Shown piece by piece: positions 33,509 through 46,087 of a stretch of DNA of 64,000 nt. The position numbers and the translations under genes were made by a program. The DNA lies in assembly GCA_963377175.1 (NCBI GenBank), contig CAUJNA010000502.1, forward strand, positions 486,501-550,500. The letters are read 5' to 3'. The notes under the pieces are model-generated. The model ran no database searches and had not been told where the DNA came from. It saw nothing but the letters and a program-made list of their open reading frames with translations. The DNA is from Effrenium voratum (Eukaryota; Sar; Dinophyceae; Suessiales; Symbiodiniaceae). Numbering within the stretch: the first letter of the stretch is position 1; the number at the start of each line of letters is the position of its first letter.

Positions 33509-36500
33509 CTTGGCAGAGCCTTCGATAGGCGGAAGGTGTGGATATGGGTTCTGGAAATGGGGAATTGTTGACGTCGTTGCCCTTAAAATGAAATAAGTCC
33601 ACACAGGTTCAGGGTTGCTCCAAAGACCCATGGGAAAAAGACTGCTGACCCAAGATGCTTTGACTGTGGATGGAAAAAAAACCGTGGGCAGCTGGCGGCT
33701 TGGCTCAGGATTCATAGGCCTTCATGCCAATTAGTGTCAACAGTAGGGCCCCGCTAGTGGGAAACCAGAGCACCCAAAACCAATAGTCCACCCAAGCGTG
33801 GTTTGGTGATCTGAGCAATGCTGCCCGACCTATTCACTACCCCAATGCTTGTGAGCAAGTGGCGTTCACCGTCATGTAAAACCGTAGTGTTGCATGTCAT
33901 GTACCGCGGGCTATTTCTCTAATGGTTGTATATCCCACTGAGATTCTTGAAATAGTGATTTGGGGGGTAGTGAGAATCATCTTAGAGATGTCGGGCTCAG
34001 GCTCTACGCGACTTCACGCGGCATCCTGCCAAGGCGGGTCTTGGACCCAGAGAATCGCATGCCGTTTAAAGTCCAAATCCGGACGCCTGCAATATGCGTG
34101 GTTGCCCCCTGTGGTCTCTCTTCAACGCACCCAACCAAGTGTACCAACTCCAAAAAGCCCCCCCCCGAATAGGGAATCCCTTGATGATTTTAAAGGAAGC
34201 ACTTCGATCCACTTGACCGCAACTCGAACCAAGGGTCAGCAAAGGCAAATGATCTGAGCGATCCTAAACCCGGTGCAGGAAGCGCTTCTGGAAGGTATCG
34301 GAATCTTTGGGAAGGCCTTCAGAAGTCATTCTTGTACAAAATGGAACCCCCTCTACCATGAAAAGTAGGTTTCAAGGCGGAAAAGGTCATCCATACGTCC
34401 CCGCAGAAAAGGCCCCCCGCCCTGCTCTTCTGGCTTCGGGGGCACTGGAAACTGAACCAACCTGGCCCCGCTCGTTCTTCAAGCCTGGTTTGTTTGGCCA
34501 GTAGACCAAGAGGTAAGGAGGTCGATGTGTGTTTTGCTTGGCGCCATGTGACCCCACCTCTAGTATTAGCATGGGAAACCAAACAAATGGAGGCTTGGAA
34601 ACACAACTGGGCCAAATCAGGGTTGATCCAAAACACGTTGTGAGAATGGTTGATACCATATCTTCTTGAATCGCCTGTCTAACACGCTTTAACCATCTCC
34701 CAGGGTCTGGCTGCGTTCACAGTGTTTCCAACTCACCGGTTCCCCCGGCCGGTTCCCTGAAAACAGCACAGCGCCTTTGTAGCCCATGTCGTCCAAGTTC
34801 AGCCGCCTCCATCCAGAAAGGCGCAATCATGAGGAGGTAGATTGCAAAACAACATGAAGAAGCCAACTAAAAGGCACCGAGCACGCGAAAGACCGTGAGC
34901 TTTTGGGCATGTTGGCCAAATTTTGGTCCCTGATCAGGTTGCATTTGGGGGGAGCGGGGGTGGAAGGTGGGGCGGGCGGGGTGGTAGCTGAAGTCGGTCC
35001 ACCCTGCATCGCCGTCGCCCCCAGCAACTGCACACTAAATGGCAACTGCCCCGCTGCCCGGGGATCTTGAATACCTGTGCATCTGCTGAACTTCCTGGCA
35101 CAGTCTGCCGCAACAGCGAGCGGCATGCGTCAAGCTCCTCCAGAAACTCACGGGCCCACCAAGACGGCGCAGGTCTTGGGCACGGCTGCCCTATGCGCAG
35201 CCGTAAGAACATAGCGAAGAGGAGCTGCATCAAGGATATGCTGCTATGCTCTTCCATTCGTCCAATCTTTCAGCACTCGGACAATGTGCGTCAAACTTTC
35301 GATGTTCAGAGGTCGCATGGTTCTCACAGGCACCCCTTTCGTTTGGGCCACTTGCCGTCGGCAAAGGGCTGCTCCCATTCAACATCGGAAGGGTGGAATT
35401 GTCAGTGCCTGGAAAAGAAAAACATCAAGGGCCCCAGACTAGTTGTGGTTTAGTCATTCTTTTGAGGGGACCCGCTTTTTTATTGCTTTAAAAGGGAAAC
35501 CGAACGGAAAACCACCATTTGGGAGAAACCCCCCCAAAAAAAAGACACGCCGAATTGTCCGGTCCAAAAGGAAACAGCAAAAAGAAGTCGGAGGCCCAAC
35601 TGTTTTCCACCATGTAGTAACGTTCACCCCGGATTTATCAACCTGGCAGATTCGCAAAAGTGAAGGGGCTCCTCTTGGGACAAACTTCCCTGATCGCAGG
35701 GCTTCCCTTGGCCAAAAGTGACAAACTCAACCCGGAAAAAACTTCCCGGGTTGAGCACCCCCAACCTCCAAAAACGGCCCAACGGCCCCCAACGGCCCAA
35801 AAGCTCCGCGCCCCTTGCTGCGCATGAGCACGTCTTCCAGCGCGCCGCGGACCTGGGGTTCCCAGGTTCCTTTGAGAAAGCCACAAGGGGGTGGCAGGGA
35901 TCCGGCATGAAAAACACCTGAAGACTGCTTGACTTGTAAATGGTTTTTGTGTCCAACTTGATGTTGGTGTTGAAGAAGCAACATGTAACTCAAATGGCTG
36001 CAAAATGAATTTCTTTTGAGGAGCCCTGTGTGGGGGGGTGGGTTTTGGCTGGGGGGAGAACCGAGATCTGGAAACCTTTCCATGGGCAAAGCTTGTGTAA
36101 TCGTTGAAATACGTGCTTAACTGAGCGGCAGGGGAAACTTGTGTGTCCCCCTGGTTTTAGTGGTCGATTTTGAATGAGCATACACTAACCAAATATTCCG
36201 ACCAGGCCCTCTATGAAGAAAAACACAAAATCGGGGCAAACTATGTCATGTCCACCAGGAATGCACCCAGAAAAGAGTTGGCAGGTGGGAGTGATTCTCA
36301 CTAAGTATTGACAAGCATGCTGTGAACCATAGGAAATTCGACGGGGTTCTTTGTTCCCGGCGTCCGATACATAGGGTCTCAACCGTTTAGGGGCAGAGAT
36401 GGCTCCAGCAAAGGGCAACAAGCGGAAGGTGTGTCTGCCCTGGGTGGGCAATCCAGGATGTATTTTCAGTTTGTGTCATGCCGCCGCCGAATCTGCAAGG

Positions 36501-39500
36501 CGATATGTCAGCATCTAAAGTGGGAGTGACATGGTCGGGTCTCAAGACATCTGCCCGACGGAAGAAGCTTTCCATGCGCTCGTTCAGTCAAGTAAGCAAT
36601 GTTGATTATTGCTGGGGGTCACATGTTATCAACCAGCTATGAGTAATCCCACCCCAACTTGCCTCACAAGAGTTGAACAGCCATTTTCTACAGCAATCTT
36701 TCCTTTCAAGTGGCAACCAACATGTTCCCTCAAACGACAGAGAAAAATGAATGCGTTCCTCGCGTTCTTAAAGGGGGTGAGTCCCATCCCGGAAGGACCA
36801 TGGACCGTTGGATATTCTGATATTTTGACTAAGCCTCATTTCTTGTTGGTTAAATTCAAAAGGCTGTGTTTTGTTCATCAACAAAAAGAACACCTATATG
36901 TGAAATCCGATGGCTGCAATGGAGGTCACCAATTCGTCGGCGGGGACAATTCGCCGGCGCCAGTATGTCCCCTTCAGGCCGAATCACTTCAATTGTGTTT
37001 CAAGGCTGGTTGGTTGGTTGGTTGGTTGGTTGGTTGGTTGGTTGGTTGGTTGGTTGGTTGGTTGATTGGTTGGTTGGTTGGTTAGTTGGCTGGCTGGCTG
37101 GTCGGTCGAAACTGGAGTTATGCGTTCAGGCCTTGCTTTTCAATGACTTTGAGGGTCGTGGGGAGGGGGTTCTTCCCCGTGGCTACATCCTCACGTGAAC
37201 GGCACGCAACCCAAAAAACGAGTCCGGCCCGGGCCCCGCGCGTGCTCGCCGATCCGGGGGCCCACCGTGTCCAGCGTCTCCTGGGCCTCCGCCTGTTGAA
37301 TCGGACTGTGGGCATTTGGAGGACTGGAGGACTGAATGGAGGGCATTTGAATCCGTTCGCAGCACTTTGAAACCATGAAAAAACCATGGTTTATTGTTAC
37401 AACACTTAAAAACAGAAGAATCGTCCCCAATCTTCCGGGCTTCTGAACGGCGCAGAAGTTCGTCCACCCACAGTACGTAGTGAATATCCCCAGCTCAGAA
37501 GTCAGAAACTCACCTAACCCAAGTGATGATGCTTTTCTCACCCAGGGCCGGTCAGGAATGCCCGAAACCCGGAAATGAGGTGATCAGAACCTCTAAAACC
37601 AGATGTATCAAACCTTTGGGTATTGCCCAAACCCAAGCCTTAAGTGTTTTAAACCCACCCACACTGCAGATCACCCCCTTTCCCACACCTCTTGAAACTC
37701 CTTACCTTACCCTGCAACCAGGTGAGTACCCGTGCCTCAGCACCCCGTAGGCCGGCGGTCTCGAAGACGCGCTTCAGCAGGTCCATGGACAAACCCACCC
37801 GGGCCTGAGGCTTGCAACAAAGCCACGGTGGGAAGCTTGAGGTCTGCGCAAAACCAAAAAAAACGCGAAAGATACCAAAAGGAAGACACGTGATGGTATT
37901 GAAGGCCGCACGCAGAAGGCCATCCCCAGAAATCTGCACTTGGGGGGGTCTAGTGGACCTCAATGGCTGTAACCCACAAAAGTAATTTTCATGTTTTTAA
38001 TCATAACGTGGACTTAAACCAAGGGGGGGGGGTTGGGCAGAATTTGATTAAACAGACCCTGACAGGAGACAAAACAAAAAACCGCTGGTGTTTGAACCTA
38101 AACAGAATGTGGGTGCTTCTTCAGTTGGCTGGAAGTATTGGCTAGCCAGGCCTACAAGGACTTAAATCCAGTATCACTGTTCAAGTCAAACATATTCCCT
38201 AGCCCTCGCAGTGTGTTTGCGCTTTGTCAGGTCTTTTAACTGCCTCCGAGGGGCAGTTAGCAACCGTCGACAGAACACGTGCGTGGCAGTGCACGGGGCA
38301 AGTGGACAGACACACGTGGTGTGCTCGCTTCAGTCTAGAAAGCCAGGACGGGCCAGAGAGGAAGGCAGTGAGTTCTCTAGCAGGCGTAGGAAAGAAGGAG
38401 GTCACAGAGTGATCGTAGAGAGACTACTTCGGCCTACCAGCTCGGTGCGAATCGCAATTTATTGGCAGGTCCCCATGAACATGCCAGTTTGGTTTCGAAA
38501 AGAATAAAGAAATCACGGATTGCCAGGTTTTGCAGGGCCTCGTGAACCGAAGATATCGATTGAGTCGATGTCGGTTCGTTTCGTATCTCTTTTTCGAGCT
38601 TCGCCGCGCTGGTGCGTGGCGAACTGCCAAACCACACGCCCCAACACCCGCCCTGCCCGCATGAAGCGGGAAGAGCTCGTCTGGGTCATCAATGGCTGAA
38701 AGCTGCTGAAAAATTGCGTCCTTTAGGAAAAACAGATGGCCCTGGCACATGGATTAAAACCCATCTAAACCAGTGCCTTCTATTTTTAACCAAACTAACC
38801 TAGAAAGGACACCTATGGCTGCTGAACTCTGGTTTGCAGCTTGGTTCCCCGTGTGCCAGCGAAATCCAGGCGTGTCTTTCCCCCGCAAATTCAGCGACGC
38901 CAACCACGTCTCAAGCCACCCGAGCCGTCCTGCTCCAACTGAGTCGCAATCCAAACCCGGCACTGGGTCTGGAAGCCAGGTACAGAAAATCAAAGGGCCA
39001 AGTAGTGAAGACCAAGTAGTTGGGACTGTCCCTCAACCTTCACTCGCCAGTGACTCCAGGAACCATGGTCCATATGTCCGGAGGTTTCCCCCAGTTGATT
39101 TCCTATGGCTACCCGAAAAAAAAAATGGGTTGCCCAAAGGAAGCAGACCCCCAAGACTCGCAAAACGGGAACCTCGGAACGCCACATGGGCCCCGGGCAT
39201 CCTCCGGTGGGGCGCGGCTATAAGCCCAGTCCACCAGCTGAAGCGCCGTGCTCACCTCAAAAAAAAATGCCCCGCCGGGCGTCTGTTCCTTCGGGTTTCT
39301 AGGGGACACCATGTCCAAGTCCATTCTGAACCCAGAAAAACCGAATCTTCCATCAGAAAACCAGCAGAACACAAAAAAGCAGCTGGTGGTTGAAAAGAAT
39401 GGGGAATGAACACCTAGAAGGTTCCATTTGGGTTTCCTTTTTGGGATTCCTTTAGGCCCAACAAACTGGTCAGTGTCCCAAAAGGCGGAAAAAAGCTGCA

Positions 39501-42500
39501 CTTGCAATTTCGAGCTTTGGGAATGAACCTGGGGATTCCAGTATATCAAAGGGGTCTTTTGATGAAGGCACATGTGGTTTCCAACGGACATGGGAATTTA
39601 GTTCCCCTTGACTTTGCTTGTGGAAGTGTTGTTAAGAACCCCAAGGTCTGCCAAATAGATTGACCGAATTGATCCTTTGGACGTCATACCCAGAAAAGTC
39701 CCTACTCGGCCTTGAAGACAGAGCACACCCGCCTCACATTTATCAAGCGGGAGCATCAAGAGTGAAGTTTGCCTTAGGCCTCTCGGTTGCATGGTCTGGC
39801 AGATGGGTCGAATTCGATCGGATCTGGATCCTCCCTTTGCAAGGAGGAAACATTAACACCCCCCAAACCGCAGAGTCTCCAAATGAACAGAGAGTTCCAA
39901 ATGGGGCCAGCTGCCCCTATCCATGTTGGTGGGATGGCAACACTTGTTGAGTTGCCTGGATTCCTTCTGTGCCCCTGCACCCAATTCTGGGTACACCGGA
40001 AATCATATATTCCTTTTCTGAGTCGTATTCAGTCTGCACGAAAATACAATCTACTTATTGAACCTTTGTCGCCTCCAGAAATGACTAAACCATTCCCCTT
40101 GAAAATGAAGAAGAAGCACACCGATCTGCCCAACAAAACGACACTTAAGTGCTGAACTTGGCTAAGGGGACAGGATTCTCGCAAATTCAATGCTGCCGGC
40201 TTTGTTTGAGCCGCTTTCCTGGGTATCCTCAAAGTTGCCCTCGAAATGGGCTTCTCAACATATAAAGGGAAACCAAAAAAAACAACCACCAGAGGGGGCG
40301 AAACAAGTTGGAGAAACACCCAAATGGTGGGTTCAAGCAGGTTCTCACAAAAGTCTTTGCTAGCCCCTCAAAATGCTAATAGCTCCAAGGGTCAGACAGA
40401 CTCCCCCCCGCCAGGAACCCCCTTGTTTCCCCCCCGAACCTCCCCCGAGGTGATGCTCCCCTCGATGACGGCGGCGTACATCGAGATTCTGCCGGTCCTG
40501 CGACTGTTGAGGCTGTTCACCCCTCCATGAAGACACCGAGCTGCGTCACCAAAAAGCTAAAGTCCAAAGATCTAACCAAATAGGCATAAAGCTTGCAGGT
40601 TGGGATGGAAATCAACAGAAAACCACTCATTGGGGGGGAAGAATCCTATTTTGAGACATACCCATGGTTCGTGAGGCTCCTGAAATATTCCAAATGGACC
40701 CCAACACGCGCCGTCCTTTTGGGAAAAAGCAGGGGCAGGGTTCAGCAGATATGTCCAACCTGACAACACCCTAAAGAATGAGCTGCTGCTGCTCCACATG
40801 AGAGAAACTCGCTTCCAAATTGGCCCCCAAGTTGCGGGAAATGTTCAACCTACTTGAGGGACACCTTGTCCAATGCTGACAGGTACCGTTGTAGCCACCG
40901 GGGAGTGCACAAAAACTGGCGATACGACAATGGTAACCTCTTAAGCGCCACTTGTTCAACCCTTAGAAGTAGACATCTTCCATCTTTCCTATTCGGAAAC
41001 CACAAAATTTGCAAGCCAATGAGACAAATACAAATCCAACTAACCTCCCACAAGTTGGGAGGGTGGCCTCTGGCCGTTTTTCTTGCGACCCGCCGGCGGC
41101 ACGCCCAACCATCGGTCCCCAGGGCCGCGCAGTCGCTGTCCAACAGCTCCAGGGCCATGACCTCGCGAACCGCGCCGAGAGAAGGGGATTGAAAACCCCA
41201 AGCTGACGGGCTCTACGGTAAGATGGGTCGGTCCGTCTTTCTCTGGGCGGGGGGGGGGGGGGGCTTTTGGTGTTTAAAGGGGAAAACTGAAAAGAAAACC
41301 GGTTCACCGCTTTGGGGGGCAGTTGCTCTAAAAAGAGGAGACACCCATATGCACGTTCCCGGAAGGGAAACTATACAAGTCAATTTGTCGCCGGATGTTG
41401 TTCGCGGCACGGACCATGATTGCAATGCGAAGTGGGTCTCATCCCATACAGAAAAATTCGGCCTGACTCGGACCCCTGAAACACAACCTTTTCCTGGTTG
41501 AAAGCGAAAATGAAGGAACGTCAAAAAGGCGAAGAGTGAAAAAGGCAAGCTCTGGAAATTTGTGAAGACCCCTCTTGGGTGCCCGGCCGCACGCGTGAGG
41601 TCGCGGGCCTTGAGGCAACAGGTGACCTCGGCAACGGAGAAACTCGCTCGGCTTGGCGAAACGAACATCAAAAGCACCAAGAAAAGCGTGGCTGGCCAAA
41701 CCAACTTGCAATCAACGACCAACTTGGCGAGGTTTTTAGAGATTCCAGGGAACGCCCTTGAAGAGGCACCTGTAGGGTCATGTTGGAACCCGATCCGGCA
41801 AAGCGTCACTCTTCACTGGAACTTTTTGACCAAAGTGCGGGGCCTTCCCAGGGCCGGATGTGAGCCGCCGATTGACCGATCCGTGGACTCACCCGTGACC
41901 CCAACAGAACTTTGGTGGCAGCGTCAAGGAAGCCGTGACCCCAAGTCCGACCACTGGCTTCCTCCAAAGGCGGGCTCCTTCAACCAAACAACTTCCAAGG
42001 ACTCGCAACCCTCGAAAAGAGGCGCCAGCTAGAGCCCTGGACAGGAGGCACAAAGTGGACCCAACCAAATTCAACAGAAACCCTCCCGCCGACCCCCGGA
42101 AAGGGGAGGGAAACCCCAGAAACAGAACACAAAGGACGTCCACTTTTGGCGTTTTTCTTCGCCGTTTTTTCTGGAGTTGGTATAGGGTGAAACCACAAAG
42201 CAAACCAACTGCCCTTCAACAACTGAAAGACCACGCCCTGGCTACCTTCTTTAAATCGGGAAGACGGCCGCCATGGGCCACAAATTCCAGGCCTTCGGTT
42301 TCGCTGCACCTGGGCCGCATCCAGCCGCCCCTTTTTTTTCGGTGCTCGCTGTGGGGATCCGCTTCTCTCACACCCCAACGCTGAGACGAATTCCCAACTG
42401 AAATTGGGAGGTTTCTTGATACAGAAGTGGTATCAAGCCGCGGGAGTCTCAAAACCGGGCTGCAAGAAGGCATTTCACCCATTCACCGTGGGGTCTACTG

Positions 42501-45500
42501 ACATGGCTGTAAAGGTTTATGCAGGCGTCACTATGACCCCCATTAAAGGCGGGAACTGAAGCACCTACTAGAACGGCCTATGGTCATGATCAGTTCTTGG
42601 GCCCCTGCCAAGCAGGACCACACCTGCAGGCTGGTCCCCCTCCGTTCCGACATGTGTCTCTGTGGATCACCCCACCAAAAGGAACCATGCGGGTATCATT
42701 TCTGTCAGGCACCCTTTGGCCTCCAAGGAGGGGTAGGCCGTTGAGGAGGCTTATATTGAGAGGTAATACGTGATAGGTCCACGAATATGTAAATGCTGCG
42801 CAACGAAAGACCAATAATTAAGCTACCCAAAAGTGTATGTGTTGTACAAGCACCTTGCCAAAAGGGCCGTATTTAAAATGACCAGAAGGTGATCTTTAAA
42901 GTACCCAAAAGGTGAAATCCAGTTGAATCCCTGCCCTCTTTCCATGAGATCCATTTTGGATTGATTTTGGCAGCCACCCCCAGCCACCTCCATTCCAGAG
43001 ATCCTTCAGCCCCCGAAAAGGCACGGTAGGGTGCTTTTTCATTCAGCCATGGCAGGGAATCCGCTGAAGTGCCTTGCGATGTTTGCTTCACCCCTCAGGC
43101 TTGTCCCTTTTCTTTGCTGGTAAATGGCTAAACCCCTGGATATATATCTTGGGATCATATCGAAGGCATGGATAAAATCGCTGGTGTTCGAACAAACCTC
43201 GCTGGAAACCTAGGTGGCACTCTGACAATGGGAACCGAACCGCTTCGGAAAATGAGTGGCGGTGAAAAAAGAACAAAACACATGAACCCTACCGGGTTTT
43301 AGGCGATGCCTCCTCCTCTTCCGCCGACCCCCCCCCCCTAAAGCAATCAAAAGAGCCACGGACCAAATTTAGTCGTTGCGTCGTTGGATGTCGTCCGCTT
43401 GCTGCAGATCTCCAACCAGCACTAGGGCCCCAAGTGGTGCTCTATGGAGCGCGTCTGCTTCGCAGGTTGTTTTTTCCGCCAGTCTGGAGCGCCTCTGGAC
43501 CACGTACGAGTTCAGCTTTCATAGCTCCTTCTGCATCTGATGGCTTTGATCTTGTCCCCGTAAAGGCACCCCACCAAAAAAAAAGAAGAGCCTAGATTGG
43601 CAGCCGAAAGGATGCAGGAGTCAGAAAATTGCTTGGCTTTGTCACCCCCTTAAAACCCTTATAAGGGTTGCAAGCCACCCAAAAAGGTAGTTCAAACAAC
43701 GAGTTCACTTTTGGCCCGACAGGATGAAGCGGCCCTTTTAAAGCTTTCCCTTGCGGCCGTTCTGGGGCCGGCTGGGGATATGTCCCAACGTTTTGGGCTT
43801 TGATCTCTGGTCAACTTCAGTACTACATTGATGATTTTCTTGGAAGCACTCGGTTCTGATCCAAAAAGGTTACATTCCAACCGGAGAGGGACATCTTCTG
43901 ACATGCTTCTGACATGGGGATCTATGACCACAATCATATTTGAGGGTGTTCCAACTCTTCAAATTCATAGTCTGACATCAATGGCCTTTTCAGGAAACTA
44001 TGGGGTTCGGTTTGTTGACGGTCTGGGTGTCCTTCAACTTCTGGAACAAGCCACCCATCACCCCCCTGTTGGCTTCTTTTTTCGAAAAGCTGAAGTATGG
44101 GCCCATTTAGCAGCCAGCAGTTTCCTTTCGGGGTGCCTTCACTTAGGATCGCCGGTGGTCGGACGCTCGGCCGAGTCCCGAGCCATACGCGTGGGCGGTA
44201 CGTCATACATCTGGCGCATCTCCTTGCGATCGACCGGTGCCAGGGTGCTTTCTATGGGCCGTTCACCCACCAACGAGTCCCAATTGAAATGAGCCTAAAA
44301 TGGGATTCTTTCAAACCACCCCCAAAAAGAACCTCTTGATGCGGAGGGGGTGTTTAGGCTTATGGCAAACGGTGGCAAAAAAGCATGAGGATAACTGTGG
44401 CCAGCCGATGGTACGATACTCCCTCGGAAGGTTCCATGCTAGGCAGGCGAGAGAGAATTGGAGGGTTCACCCTTGAAACTGAGTTTCCAGGTGAGGTGCT
44501 GTTGAAAACCCCAAAAAAAATCTGCGGAACCCCGGCCACCCCCGCCTTTGGTCCGGTTCACACAACGGCGCCCCCGCGACACACCCCGCGTGCCTTGGAG
44601 ACCAGGTGCACCGCCAGGTCCAGGCGCCCGGCCCGGGACAGGAGCTGCCAGCGGAAATTCGCCGAGCGAGCCGCTCGACGGAAATGCGGCGATGGAGATG
44701 GGCCGGTCCAAAAATGGGAACCCAAAATGGACCAAGTGGACCAAAATGGGCCAAATGTCAAAACGGACCCAAATGTCAAAATGGGCCAAGTGGACCAAGT
44801 GGACCAAATGGACCAAGTGTCAAAATGGGCCAAGTGGACCAAAATATGTACCCTTTGCGAGAAATGGGTATGGGTCAAAATGAAACCACCAGGAATTGGA
44901 CCGCAGGAATTGGACTCCATGCTTCCGTTTACCAGGGTTCCATGTTGGGGTTACCCTACTTTTTGACCCACACCCACATGGAAAAGGATTTCCGGAAGTT
45001 GCTTCAGCGTCCCTCTTGGCTTGGAGCCAAATCGGTGGTGTGGATGTCCATTGGTTTGTTTAGTCAAAACCGCATTTGTAGAAACAAAATGGCAAGTTGT
45101 TTCAGCCTCCCTCTTGGTTTGGAGCTAAATCGGTGGTGGTGATTAAGGAGCGGGAAGCCCCATTTACCCTCTACAAAACCGCATTGGGTTGGATTCTCAG
45201 AACAAAAAAAACATGGGTGGTTTTAAACAAATGTCATTTCCCTTGGGAGGAGATTTCTCTATGGGTTGTTGGTGTTGGGTTGCTTTGGGATGGGGGGGGT
45301 CCTCTAAAAATAAGGAGACCAATGGTGGACTAACCTCGGGGCTGTCCCACTATATGTACCGTGATTGGAACAAACTTGCCAAGTTTGTTGTGTGATAACT
45401 TTCCATGTCGTTTGTTTGTTGTTTTATTGTTTGGGGGGATATCCTCAAAACGAGAGGAAACAGAAAGGATTGTAGCCTGCCTATCACGGCGAAACGGCGC

Positions 45501-46043
45501 TCTGCATTGAAGAATGCGTATCCTCGAACAAGGGGGGCCAAGGCTAACAGGGTTCCCTATATGTCTCCTTTAAGCATCGCCTCACGAAGAGGAAACTCAC
45601 CTAAAAAAGCCCAGAAGGTGATGTTCAAGACGACCAAAACCAAAAAGCATAGCTCTTTCTAACATAATCACGCATCACCAAAAACTTACGCGTACATAGT
45701 TCAAGCACCTACTTAATTTTTGAATCCAGGCGCAACACCCCCCGGTCAAATCTAGATCTGAGTCTTCCCAGAAAAAGCCCGAAAACCCAGGGAAACCACG
45801 TACGTATATAACAGGTGGAAAACAAACACTTGCGCCAAGCAACTTCCAGCTTGGCTTTCCAAAGGGATGTTTTAGCGGTCTCCGACTGTCCGTTGCGAGT
45901 GCTCTTTGGGACCCCCTTTGTCGGGTTGTCTCACTAGGGAACCCAACAGATTGTTGTCCTTTTGACTTCCCCTTAGCAATTTCAAAGCGCAACCTCCGAA
46001 AAGGACACGCCCGCCAGCATGGTGTGTGGTGTCAAGCAAGCAA

Positions 46044-46087
<44 letters not shown>

